Position numbers and translations under genes: made by a program. Positions 40,082 through 48,080 of a DNA stretch of 64,000 nucleotides are shown one piece after another. The notes under the pieces are model-generated. The model was not told where the DNA came from, made no database searches, and was given only the letters and a program-made list of their open reading frames with translations. The stretch spans positions 3,038,001 through 3,102,000 of the forward strand of contig NZ_CP092915.1 of assembly GCF_022557175.1 (NCBI RefSeq), written 5' to 3'. Every line of letters begins with the position of its first letter. The stretch's first letter is position 1. This DNA is from Mycolicibacterium sp. YH-1 (GTDB taxonomy: Bacteria > Actinomycetota > Actinomycetes > Mycobacteriales > Mycobacteriaceae).

Positions 40082-41968
40082 ATGACCGAACCGGATCAGG
40101 CCATCATCGGCCGGCTTTCTGCGGACTTCGCCGTGATGGCGAGTTATATGGCGCGCGCCTCCGCCGACCTCCGCGAGCTGTCGCGCATCGTCGCCGAGCG
40201 GCCGAATGCCGTCGTGGCGCCCGTTGCTCCCGCCGCGCAGGCTCCCGCCGCGCAGACTCCGGTCCCGCAGGCTCCCGCCGCGCAGGTCCCCGGGTACGGC
40301 CCGCAGTACCAGTGGCCGAACCCGGCCTGGGGGCCTGCGCCCGTCCCCGCCGCGTCTGCGCCTGTCGCCGCGCCTATGCCCGCACCCGCATCTGCGCCCG
40401 CCGCCGGACCCGCAAGGAAGCCGGGGTCGGAAGGCTGGATCAGCAAGGCCCTCGCCGTCGCGGGTGTCGCGGTGACGTTGGTCGGCGTGGTCCTGCTTGT
40501 CGTGCTCGCCGCGCAGGCCGGCATCCTCGCCCCCGGCATCCGAGTCGGGGCAGGCGCGGCGCTCTCCGTGGCCCTGGTGGGTATCGGCTGGCGTCTGAAT
40601 CGACGACCCGGCGGACGGGTGGGCGCGATCGCGTTGGCGGCCACCGGTATTGCGGCGGCCTACATCGACGTCATCGCGGTGACCACCATCTACGGCTGGG
40701 TGCCCGCGGCGGCGGGCTTGGCACTCGCCGCGGTCGTCGCCGCAGCAGGACTCACCCTCGCCCGCCGATGGGACTCCGAGCATCTCGGGTTACTGGTCCT
40801 GGTGCCGCTCATCGGTCTCGCTCCGGCGGTGGCAGGCGGAATCACGTTGCTCGTGGTCGGTTTCATGCTGGCCCTGTCCGCCGCATCACTTCCCGTGCAA
40901 CTGGGCCGGGATTGGATCGGACTGCATGCGGCTCGCATCGCGGCAGCCACCCTCCCGCTCCTGATCGCGCTGGTGTCGGTGAGTTCCGATGCCACTGAGG
41001 TGGCGTGGCTGGCCGGCGCCTGCGGTATCGCGACCATCCTGGCCCTCGTCGGTGCGCTTCTCCTGCTGCCGCACAGCCGCCATCCCATCGGTATGGCGCT
41101 ATTGACCGCGGCGGGAACGCTTCCGGTACTGGCTCTTTCGCTCGCTGCCGATCGCGTGACCTCCGCCGTGATGGCGGCGGCACTGTCCGCCGCGATGCTC
41201 GGCATCGTCGTCGTCGGTGATCGACTGCCGGCCGTGACAGGCGCGGTCCGCCAGGTCTGGGGCGCGCTGGCTGCGGTCGCGGCGCTCATCGCCGTGACGG
41301 TGGCCTTCGACGGGCCGGTCGCCGCGCCCGTGCTGTTGGCCATGGCGGTCGTCGTAGCTGTGGTGGGCCGCCGCAGCGCCGCGGCACGGTGGTCGGCCAT
41401 GGGGTTCGCCGCGATCGGCACTCTCTACTACCTCGACAACGCGTCGATCGCCACGCTGTTCACCGCGACCGCGCTGGACGCGCCGATCGCGGTGTCGACG
41501 CTCGTCTCCAGCATCCTGTTGGCAGCGTGTGCCGCGGTGGTCACGTGGTCATGGACGGCCCGTGGTGGCCTCGACGACGACGTCGTCCGCATCCTATGGG
41601 CCGGGGCCGCCGTCGCGGCGCTGTATGCCGTCACGATGTTCACCGTCACCGCCGGGGTGTTGCTCCGCGGCGAGGAGTACGGCTTCTTCGCCGGCCACGT
41701 CGCGGCGACGATCTGCTGGATCGGCGTCGCGGCGGCGGTCCTGTGGTACGCGATCAGGCTGCCGCGGGCCGAGCGCTCGTTGCCTGTCGGTGGCGGCATG
41801 GCCCTGGTCGCGGCGGCCGTGGCCAAGCTCTTCCTGTTCGACCTCGGCACGCTCGACGGAATCTTCCGCGTCATAGTGTTCATCGTCGTCGGTCTGGTGC
41901 TGCTCGGCATGGGAGCGGGCTACGCCCGCCTGCTGGCCCAGCAGGATCAGCAGGACCAAGCGGTGTGA
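40082..41968 (+). CDS. DUF2339 polytopic membrane protein
   Basis: A 628-residue protein. Residues 1-35 form a helical cytosolic segment (ADFAVMASYMARASADLREL), followed by a Pro/Ala-rich linker (about 42-115) with repeated APAAQ units, then roughly 18 or more hydrophobic helices to the end. The C-terminal AVAKLFLFDLGTLDGIFRVI and ILFIV-like FIVVGLVLLGMGAGYARL are typical of the DUF2339 family. No enzymatic motif is recognised and the function is unknown. It follows the response regulator by 57 bp and may share its transcript. Confidence 0.85.
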   Translation: MTEPDQAIIGRLSADFAVMASYMARASADLRELSRIVAERPNAVVAPVAPAAQAPAAQTPVPQAPAAQVPGYGPQYQWPNPAWGPAPVPAASAPVAAPMPAPASAPAAGPARKPGSEGWISKALAVAGVAVTLVGVVLLVVLAAQAGILAPGIRVGAGAALSVALVGIGWRLNRRPGGRVGAIALAATGIAAAYIDVIAVTTIYGWVPAAAGLALAAVVAAAGLTLARRWDSEHLGLLVLVPLIGLAPAVAGGITLLVVGFMLALSAASLPVQLGRDWIGLHAARIAAATLPLLIALVSVSSDATEVAWLAGACGIATILALVGALLLLPHSRHPIGMALLTAAGTLPVLALSLAADRVTSAVMAAALSAAMLGIVVVGDRLPAVTGAVRQVWGALAAVAALIAVTVAFDGPVAAPVLLAMAVVVAVVGRRSAAARWSAMGFAAIGTLYYLDNASIATLFTATALDAPIAVSTLVSSILLAACAAVVTWSWTARGGLDDDVVRILWAGAAVAALYAVTMFTVTAGVLLRGEEYGFFAGHVAATICWIGVAAAVLWYAIRLPRAERSLPVGGGMALVAAAVAKLFLFDLGTLDGIFRVIVFIVVGLVLLGMGAGYARLLAQQDQQDQAV

Positions 41969-42012
41969 GGGCGCTCACCGTGTGAACGTGAATGATCTTG
42001 TGTCCCTCCGTC

Positions 42013-42039
42013 GTTGAACCGGTTGAAGCCGTTGAACCC
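42013..42039 (+). repeat. Three 9-bp iterons upstream of the dps gene
   Basis: GTTGAACCG, GTTGAAGCC and GTTGAACCC lie head to tail at 42013, 42022 and 42031. The last ends 24 bp before the dps ATG. Direct repeats phased at 9 bp in the promoter or leader could be a binding array for a regulator. The binding protein is unknown. Confidence 0.55.
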
Positions 42040-42063
42040 AGTGGACAACGAACGGAGAACGAC

Positions 42064-42555
42064 ATGACTGACAACCTGCGCCGCGCCGATGCCGATATCG
42101 CGGGCTTCCAGGCCTCGCCGACGTTGAGCTCCAACCTCCAGCGGGTGCTGGTGGACTTGATCGAACTGCACTTGCAGGGCAAGCAGGCGCACTGGAACGT
42201 GGTCGGAAGCAACTTCCGCGACCTTCACCTGCAACTTGACGAGCTGGTGGACTTCGCGCGCACCGGCAGTGACACCATCGCCGAGCGGCTGCGTGCACTC
42301 GACGCGATTCCGGACGGTCGTTCGGACACCGTTGCGGCCACGACGTCGCTACCCGGATTCCCGGAGTATGAGGTGAGCACCACCGAGGCGGTGGATCTGG
42401 TGACGTCGCGGGTGTACGCCGCGGTGGACACGCTGCGTGCCGTGCACGACGAGGTCGACGCCGAGGATCCGAGCACTGCGGACATCCTTCACCAGCTGAT
42501 CGACGGTCTGGAGAAGCTCGCGTGGCTGCTTAAGTCGGAGAACCGCAAGATCTAG
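42064..42555 (+). CDS. Dps-family ferritin-like protein (Dps2-like)
   Basis: DNA-protection protein of the ferritin superfamily, 163 residues, which oxidises and stores iron in a dodecamer and can bind DNA. The core has LQGKQAHWNVVGSNFRDLH (ferroxidase-site His) and LDELVDFARTGSDTIAERL with the paired Asp/Glu ligands. It resembles the second Dps of M. smegmatis. ATG 42064 follows ACGGAGAACGAC; the longer frame covers the 9-bp repeats and is rejected. It ends tail to tail with the cyclase gene, overlapping by 4 bp. Confidence 0.93.
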   Translation: MTDNLRRADADIAGFQASPTLSSNLQRVLVDLIELHLQGKQAHWNVVGSNFRDLHLQLDELVDFARTGSDTIAERLRALDAIPDGRSDTVAATTSLPGFPEYEVSTTEAVDLVTSRVYAAVDTLRAVHDEVDAEDPSTADILHQLIDGLEKLAWLLKSENRKI

Positions 42556-43841
42556 CCCTGACGTCGACCGGTCAGGTACCAGGTGTGCATCACGCCCTTG
42601 CCCTTGACGTCGACGTCGCCGCGCTCATCGAACGTGAAGTGTTCGCGTAGTCGCTCGTAGACGTCCTGAGGCACCTGTATCCGGCCCTCGACGTCGGTGG
42701 ACTCCATGCGGGACGCCACGTTGACCGCGTCACCCCACACGTCGTAGAAGAACTTGCGCGCGCCGACGACACCGGCCACGACCGGCCCGGCGGCGAGACC
42801 GATGCGCAGCGGGACGGCGCGGCCCTGCGCGTCGGTCAGGCCGGACACCGTATCCGCCATGTCCAGCGCGAGCCGGGCCAGCGCAGCGAGGTGGTCGGGA
42901 CGCTCCACGGGCACGCCACTGACCACCATGTAGGAGTCGCCGCTGGTCTTGACCTTCTCCAACCCGTGGCGGTCGACCAGTGCGTCGAACTCGGTGTAGA
43001 GATCGTCGAGGAAGCGGACGAGTTCGGTGGGACTGATATCGCTGGCCAGCTTTGTGTAGCCCGCGATATCGGCGAAGAGGATCGCCGCGTCCTGGTATTT
43101 GTCGGCGATGACGTCGCGGCCTGGCTGCTTCAGGCGCTCGGCGATGGTGACCGGCAGGATGTTGGCCAGCAGCGACTCGGAGCGCTGATACTCGATTTCC
43201 ATCGCGCGCTGGGCGCGACTGATCTCTCGCAGCGCGTACCAGACCGTGGCTATGACGAGCACCCATGCCGCCACGGTGTTGAGCACGAAGCCAGTGCGGA
43301 ACGCCCAGTCGGGCTGGGTTCCGGTGTTGCGCGGCACCTGTAGCTCCAGGATCACCACGGTGACCGCACCGAGGATTGCGAACCCGAGAGCCAGCGCGAT
43401 GTGGTCCACCCCGAGGATCAGGATGACGATGGCCGCCGCGCCCACGTAATAGAAGTTCAGGCCGATCCCGGTGCCGATGTAGATCGACGACAGGGTGATC
43501 GATGTGTAGGCGACAACGATGAACACGACCGGCGGGACAAGCCGACCGAACCGGTACAGCTTGGGTATCAGCAGGAAGACCACCGTGGTGGCGAGGTTGG
43601 AGTAGGCGAGCCACAACCCCTCGCGTGAGACGAAGAACTGCTGGATGCCGAACACCAGGGTGATGACCGCCGCGATCCGCGTCGTCACGGCCAACACGCG
43701 CACCTCGCGGGCGGCGCTCTCGGCCTGGTGTCCGGTGCGTCCCCCCTCGGACCATCCGAACTCCGGGGAGGACACGCACGCCGGACGCCGCCGCGTCGGC
43801 GGCGTCCCATGTGGAGGCTCGCCAGCGTCCGTGATCGCCAC
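42552..43841 (-). CDS. cya: Membrane-bound class III adenylyl cyclase (Rv1625c type)
   Basis: A 429-residue protein with about six transmembrane helices (residues 50-205) and a cyclase domain. Metal-binding aspartates are in FADIAGYT and SGDSYMVVSG. Substrate-specifying lysine and aspartate are in KTSGD and YDVWGDAVN, with the transition-state Asn/Arg in AVNVASRMES, so all catalytic positions known in M. tuberculosis Rv1625c are present and ATP use is expected. It would work as a homodimer making cAMP. Start is GTG 43841; no good ribosome site is seen. The neighbourhood matches Rv1625c. Confidence 0.92.
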   Translation of the reverse strand: MAITDAGEPPHGTPPTRRRPACVSSPEFGWSEGGRTGHQAESAAREVRVLAVTTRIAAVITLVFGIQQFFVSREGLWLAYSNLATTVVFLLIPKLYRFGRLVPPVVFIVVAYTSITLSSIYIGTGIGLNFYYVGAAAIVILILGVDHIALALGFAILGAVTVVILELQVPRNTGTQPDWAFRTGFVLNTVAAWVLVIATVWYALREISRAQRAMEIEYQRSESLLANILPVTIAERLKQPGRDVIADKYQDAAILFADIAGYTKLASDISPTELVRFLDDLYTEFDALVDRHGLEKVKTSGDSYMVVSGVPVERPDHLAALARLALDMADTVSGLTDAQGRAVPLRIGLAAGPVVAGVVGARKFFYDVWGDAVNVASRMESTDVEGRIQVPQDVYERLREHFTFDERGDVDVKGKGVMHTWYLTGRRQG

Positions 43842-44289
43842 TTCATGAGCGTAGCTCTCGGGGTAAACAGCGATTGCTGAATCTATTGGCAGTCCGATAA
43901 ATGTCTGCTGGCTCCTGGAGCCCCGATCGCGGGTACCTAACGTGACTTATTGGCTGTAGCCATTCGGAGCTGATGTGTCGTAATGCGGGACGTCCGTATG
44001 CGGGAACGCATTGTGCCGGCACAACCCTATTGAAGTGCATGTTTGCCATACGTCACGGTCGGCTGACCGGCGCGGGCGCTATGCGTCTGGCCGAAGGTGC
44101 GATTTTGCCAATTCTGCACGACCGGGTCTGTTTTCCGCCGTGGAGGCACGTGGTCGACGGGCGGTCAGCAAATGCGGAACGGGAGTTCCGATCAATAGCT
44201 GTGCACGTTTGCTGTCCATTGAGTAAATTCAGGCGACCGCTTGGCGGCGATGATCGAATCTCACAGCACTGCATTGAGGAGCAACCGAG

Positions 44290-44385
44290 GTGACCGACCC
44301 GCGAAGGCCAGGCAGTCCTCTTCCGCAGAGACCGTTGGCCCCGTACCGCATCAGCCGGGAATTGGATTCGGGTTCGGACGAGTAG
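44290..44385 (+). CDS. Candidate small protein or gene remnant
   Basis: A 31-residue frame begins at GTG 44290, with GAGGAG 8 nt upstream, and ends at TAG 44383. The product starts VTDPRRPGSPLPQRPLAPYR and is Pro/Arg-rich with an acidic end. It is not recognised. It looks like the N-terminus of a larger protein cut by a stop, or a free-standing small protein. Existence as a gene is unproven. Confidence 0.25.
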   Translation: MTDPRRPGSPLPQRPLAPYRISRELDSGSDE

Positions 44386-44769
44386 ATCACCGCACGACAC
44401 ACCGGACCGCGGCGGGGGCCGCGGCTCCTCAAGAGGTCCGCAGTTGCGGTGCAATGCGTTTGCTGCTGACCGATTGGTCGATTTCGAGGGGCGCTGTCGG
44501 GAGGAACTGGAACGCGTGCCAGCCCCAACCATTTCGGTGTCCTCAATTGCTGAAGCGACACGTTCCTGATCGGTTTTCCGGGGATGATCGCGGCCGGTGC
44601 GGCATTATGGGGTTTGAACTGTGGTTATGGCGATGGCATCGGATGTCTCGCCGGTCGCGGCGTGGTAGCTGAGTACCGTTGAAACTTCGCCACCATCGAC
44701 CATTCACGGTGCGTTGAGCGGCGTGCTGAACATGGTCAAATCAAACCTTTTCCCTGTTTTGTTATTGAT

Positions 44770-44799
44770 TAGACATATTTGCTGACAGAGCGGTAAATT
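44770..44799 (+). promoter_or_regulatory. Promoter candidate for the glycoside-hydrolase gene
   Basis: TAGACA (44770-44775), an 18-bp spacer and TAAATT (44794-44799) resemble SigA-type -35/-10 elements in the AT-rich end of the intergenic region. Transcription would begin about 50 nt before ATG 44859. Inferred from sequence only. Confidence 0.45.
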
Positions 44800-44858
44800 C
44801 TGCGTACCGATCGACGACGGTGACGGTATTCAACAGTGCGAAACAGGGAGAAGTCTCA

Positions 44859-46928
44859 ATGGCCAAGATGAGGGGGCGACTGCTCCGTCAGATCGCGACT
44901 CGCGGAGTGATCGCCGTATTGCCCGTGGCGATGGTGACCGCGTACGCCAGCGGTCTGTTCATCGAGCCGCCCAGACTCGTCGAGGCCGAGTATCAGACTG
45001 TCGCGGAGATCACGACAACACCGAACACGATCGGCGTTGCCACCTCGCCGCTCTATGGGCAGACCAAGGCGGAGATCGAGAAGCAACTCGACGACCTGCT
45101 CTCGATCGGCGTCACGACCATCCGCGTGTTCGTGCCGTGGGGTTTGGTCGAACCACTTGACAATGTCTACAACTGGTCGCATATCGACGACATCATGAGC
45201 GCCGCCGCGGCACGCAACATGGGCGTGATGGCCCAGGTGAATGCGACGCCAATCTGGGGCGGAGCCAATGGGCCCGGTTTCCCGATCGGTTCGGGAGCGC
45301 CCAACGTGGCTGCCTTCACCGACTTCATGGGAGTGCTCGCCACCAGGTACGGACCCACCGTCTCCGCGTACGAGATCTGGAACGAGCCGAACTACTACCA
45401 GTTCTTCAACCCGATCAGTCCCGAGGCCTACACCGAGCTGCTCAAGTCGGTGTACCCGGTCCTCAAGGCGTTGGACCCCACGGCAACCGTCGTTGCCGGC
45501 GCTGTTGGCGCCACCCAGACGTTCCCCGGACTCACGATGAGCCCGGTCGAGTTCGTGCAGCGGATGCTCGCCGCGGGGGCCTCGGACTTCTTCGACGCGC
45601 TGTCGGTCCATCCCTACGGTGACCAGATCCCGTTCTCGGGCTCGTGCCCCAGTTGCCCGCCGGGGATCCTGACGCCGCGTCAGCAGGTCGAGGCGATCAT
45701 GGGAATGCTCGCGGGCAAGAAGGTGTGGATCACCGAGTACGGGCTTCCGACCGCGCCTGGCGGATTCACCGAAGCCCAGCAGGCCGCCTGGATCAAGGAT
45801 CTACTCGATACCTGGCAGACCTACGATCCCGCCCTGGTTGGGCCGATCTTCCTCTACACGATCCGTGACGCGCTCAACCCGCAGGACCCGGCCAGCTTGG
45901 AGAACTTCTACGGGCTCTGGAATGCGCTCGGCGTGGAGAAGGCCTCGGTCGACATGCTGCGGGACTGGATCATCGCGCACCCCCAGATTCCGGGACCGGG
46001 AAATCCCGGGACGGGGACGCCACCGAACCCGGTGGCTCAGATCATCGCCGCGATTCAGCAGGCCGTTCAAGCCGTCGTTCAAACGGTCGTCTCGGTGGTG
46101 CGAACGGTCGTCGAGACGGCCGTGAACTTGGTCCGGACGGTCATCCAGGCCGTGGTCAACACCGTCACCAGCCTGGTTGGAATCCTGCAGCCACCTGCGG
46201 CGGCAGTCACCACGTTGGTGAGCGATGTCGAGGTTCCGGACGCGGCCATGCGAACGGCGTCGCTCGTAGCCGAGTTCGAGGCTGCGGCGTCCAAGGTCGC
46301 GGTCGACGGCGAAGTAGTTGAGGGTGCTGTCACCGAGGGTGCAGTCACCGAGGGTGCGGAGGTCGTCCCCACCGAGGAACTCACGCCCGCAGTCGAACTG
46401 GTAACCGAGGCGGTCGAGCCCGTGGTGGTCGAGCCAGTGGTGGTTGAGCCGGTCATCGTGGAGCCCGTTCTGGTCGAGCCGGTCGTGGTCGAGCCCGTGG
46501 TCGTCGATCCGGTTGTGGAGGCACCGGCGGAGACGCCGACTGAGGTCGAGGCATCGCCGGAGCCGGCAGCCGAGGCGTCGCCGGCCCCGTCGGAGTCGAC
46601 ACCGGCTGAATCGGATGACGACAGCGCGGCCAAGCCGTCGCCCGACTCGTCCAGCGACCCGGCTACGAAGCCGGCTGACTCGCCCAAGCCGGACGCTGCC
46701 AAGCCGGACGCCACCAAGCCGTCGAAGAAGTCCGAGGACTCGACACCGGCGTCAACGAAGTCCGGGTCGGCCAGCGCGGCGAAGGCCGATGACAAGCCGG
46801 CCAAGTCAACCGACAAGGGCAGCGCCAAGCGGGAGACCGTGTCCGTGACTGTCGGGGCAGGCAAGTCCTCGGGCACCGCATCTGCGGGCTCGTCCGGGGA
46901 CGCGTCCTCCGGTGGCTCGGACGACTGA
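44859..46928 (+). CDS. Exported glycoside-hydrolase-like protein with valine-rich tail
   Basis: A 689-residue protein. A hydrophobic stretch at residues 13-31 should act as signal peptide or anchor. Residues about 55-385 resemble the TIM-barrel clan A hydrolases (GH5/GH39-like): Glu176 in YEIWNEPNYY is the likely acid/base and Glu293 in VWITEYGLP the likely nucleophile. Next comes an amphipathic Val/Gln/Thr helix region (about 393-445), then VEP-VVVEP repeats (about 520-555), and a Ser/Lys/Pro/Ala-rich tail of about 125 residues. The tail may attach the enzyme to the envelope. ATG 44859 follows GGGAGAAGTCTCA. Substrate is unknown; an envelope glucan or arabinan is possible. Confidence 0.83.
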   Translation: MAKMRGRLLRQIATRGVIAVLPVAMVTAYASGLFIEPPRLVEAEYQTVAEITTTPNTIGVATSPLYGQTKAEIEKQLDDLLSIGVTTIRVFVPWGLVEPLDNVYNWSHIDDIMSAAAARNMGVMAQVNATPIWGGANGPGFPIGSGAPNVAAFTDFMGVLATRYGPTVSAYEIWNEPNYYQFFNPISPEAYTELLKSVYPVLKALDPTATVVAGAVGATQTFPGLTMSPVEFVQRMLAAGASDFFDALSVHPYGDQIPFSGSCPSCPPGILTPRQQVEAIMGMLAGKKVWITEYGLPTAPGGFTEAQQAAWIKDLLDTWQTYDPALVGPIFLYTIRDALNPQDPASLENFYGLWNALGVEKASVDMLRDWIIAHPQIPGPGNPGTGTPPNPVAQIIAAIQQAVQAVVQTVVSVVRTVVETAVNLVRTVIQAVVNTVTSLVGILQPPAAAVTTLVSDVEVPDAAMRTASLVAEFEAAASKVAVDGEVVEGAVTEGAVTEGAEVVPTEELTPAVELVTEAVEPVVVEPVVVEPVIVEPVLVEPVVVEPVVVDPVVEAPAETPTEVEASPEPAAEASPAPSESTPAESDDDSAAKPSPDSSSDPATKPADSPKPDAAKPDATKPSKKSEDSTPASTKSGSASAAKADDKPAKSTDKGSAKRETVSVTVGAGKSSGTASAGSSGDASSGGSDD

Positions 46929-46939
46929 CTGAGGGGTAG

Positions 46940-46982
46940 GTACCGCCGCGATTCCCGACACGATTGGGGGTCGCGGCGGTAC
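46940..46982 (+). terminator. Hairpin after the glycoside-hydrolase gene
   Basis: GTACCGCCGCGA (46940-46951) and TCGCGGCGGTAC (46971-46982) form a perfect 12-bp stem 12 bp after the stop codon, with a 19-nt loop. There is no T-tract; such T-less hairpins are common at mycobacterial 3' ends and may terminate or stabilise the transcript. Confidence 0.55.
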
Positions 46983-47119
46983 TGCGTGATGGGTGTCCGC
47001 TCATCGTCCGAATGGGGAAAGGCCTAGGCGGCAGCGTCATTCAGTGAATGCGTGGTGTCGTCGATGGGGCTTTGAACTGCCCCAGCCGGGCGGAAATGCC
47101 GGCCTGATCTGTCGATGCG

Positions 47120-47196
47120 TGGTGCCCTCGGTGAGATTCGAACTCACACTGTACGGGTTTTGAATCCGTTTCCTCTGCCAGTTGGGATACGAGGGC
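47120..47196 (-). tRNA. leuX: tRNA-Leu (CAA anticodon), short variable arm
   Basis: A complete cloverleaf on the minus strand. The acceptor GCCCTCG (47196-47190) pairs with CGAGGGC, followed by discriminator A and an encoded CCA (47122-47120). The D arm has TGG. The anticodon loop TTCAAAA gives anticodon CAA (decodes TTG, Leu). The T arm GTGAG-TTCGAAT-CTCAC is standard. The variable region is only about 5 nt (ACAGT), although bacterial tRNA-Leu is normally class II with a long variable arm, and the base pair under the loop is A-C. Position next to pdtaR matches a tRNA-Leu in M. tuberculosis as I remember it; the symbol rests on that. Confidence 0.85.
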
Positions 47197-47291
47197 TCAG
47201 CTGGTGCGGACTCCTACCTTAGAGGATGCCCGAGGAGGCCCGTCACGCCCCCGAGGTCGCTGATCTGGCCAAGTCACGGAACAATGGCGGG

Positions 47292-47903
47292 ATGACCGGG
47301 TCACCGTCGGACGCCGACAAGCCGCGCCGTGTTCTCATCGCCGAGGATGAGGCGCTCATTCGCCTCGACCTCGCGGAGATGTTGCGCGAGGAGGGATACG
47401 ACGTCGTGGGCGAGGCGGGGGATGGTCAGGAGGCCGTCGATCTCGCGGAGAGCCTGCGGCCCGACCTGGTGATCATGGACGTCAAGATGCCCCGACGCGA
47501 CGGCATCGACGCGGCCGCCGAGATCGCCAGCAAGCGCATCGCCCCCATCGTGGTGCTGACGGCGTTCTCGCAGCGCGAGTTGGTCGAGCGTGCCCGAGAC
47601 GCCGGCGCGATGGCATATCTGGTGAAGCCGTTCTCGATCACCGATCTGATTCCGGCGATCGAGTTGGCCTTGAGCCGGTTCGGTGAGATCAGCGCGCTCG
47701 AACAGGAAGTCGCGACGCTGTCGGACCGCCTCGAGACACGCAAGTTGGTCGAGCGGGCCAAGGGTGTGCTCCAGCAGAAGCAGGGGATGACCGAACCCGA
47801 GTCGTTCAAGTGGATTCAGCGGGCCGCGATGGATCGCCGCACGACGATGAAGCGGGTCGCCGAAGTGGTCCTCGAGACGTTGGATCCAGCGCCCGACGCG
47901 TAA
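47292..47903 (+). CDS. pdtaR: ANTAR-domain response regulator PdtaR
   Basis: A 203-residue two-component output protein that acts on RNA rather than DNA. The receiver has VLIAEDEALIRLDLAEML, the phospho-acceptor in DLVIMDVKMPRRDG, and MAYLVKPFSI. The ANTAR RNA-binding domain is at the C-terminus (LETRKLVERAKGVLQQKQGM, ESFKWIQRAAMDRRTTM). Its kinase PdtaS is encoded elsewhere in mycobacteria. ATG 47292 fits the known start; GTG/ATG extension to 47226 overlaps the tRNA promoter and is not conserved. Confidence 0.94.
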   Translation: MTGSPSDADKPRRVLIAEDEALIRLDLAEMLREEGYDVVGEAGDGQEAVDLAESLRPDLVIMDVKMPRRDGIDAAAEIASKRIAPIVVLTAFSQRELVERARDAGAMAYLVKPFSITDLIPAIELALSRFGEISALEQEVATLSDRLETRKLVERAKGVLQQKQGMTEPESFKWIQRAAMDRRTTMKRVAEVVLETLDPAPDA

Positions 47904-48080
47904 CGACTGCGTTTCATGACACGGCGTTTCGGCCGTTCGTTCGATATTTGCGCGCGTCGCATTCCTCAACAGCACGCACTGGGGCCATGGGTTGGTTATG
48001 TTGCTACCCGAAGCACCAGCGCCTCGGCCGATCCGGTCGTGGTGGCGGTGGGGATGACAACTCTGACTCGGAGGTGAGAC

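Larger units (their letters stand above)
43842..44858. other. 1-kb intergenic region without a convincing gene
   Basis: The largest non-coding stretch in the window. Overlapping open frames on both strands (for example 43973-44293, 44053-44532 and 44241-44672) encode Arg/Cys/Pro-rich sequences with no recognisable domain. The base composition is more AT-rich than around it, especially after 44690. It holds one short frame with a good ribosome site (44290) and a promoter for the hydrolase gene. It may be a gene remnant, an RNA gene or a long regulatory region. Confidence 0.6.

Noticed and set aside
47123..47196. Plus-strand tRNA-Gln (TTG anticodon) at the same place
   Set aside because: The plus strand gives a plausible anticodon stem with a G-T pair, but the D and T arms and the encoded CCA are only correct on the minus strand.
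47904..48080. GlnR site upstream of livK from two GTTTC copies
   Set aside because: The two copies are 15 bp apart rather than the 11-bp phase expected, so I do not call a site. The region holds only a weak TATGTT -10-like element.
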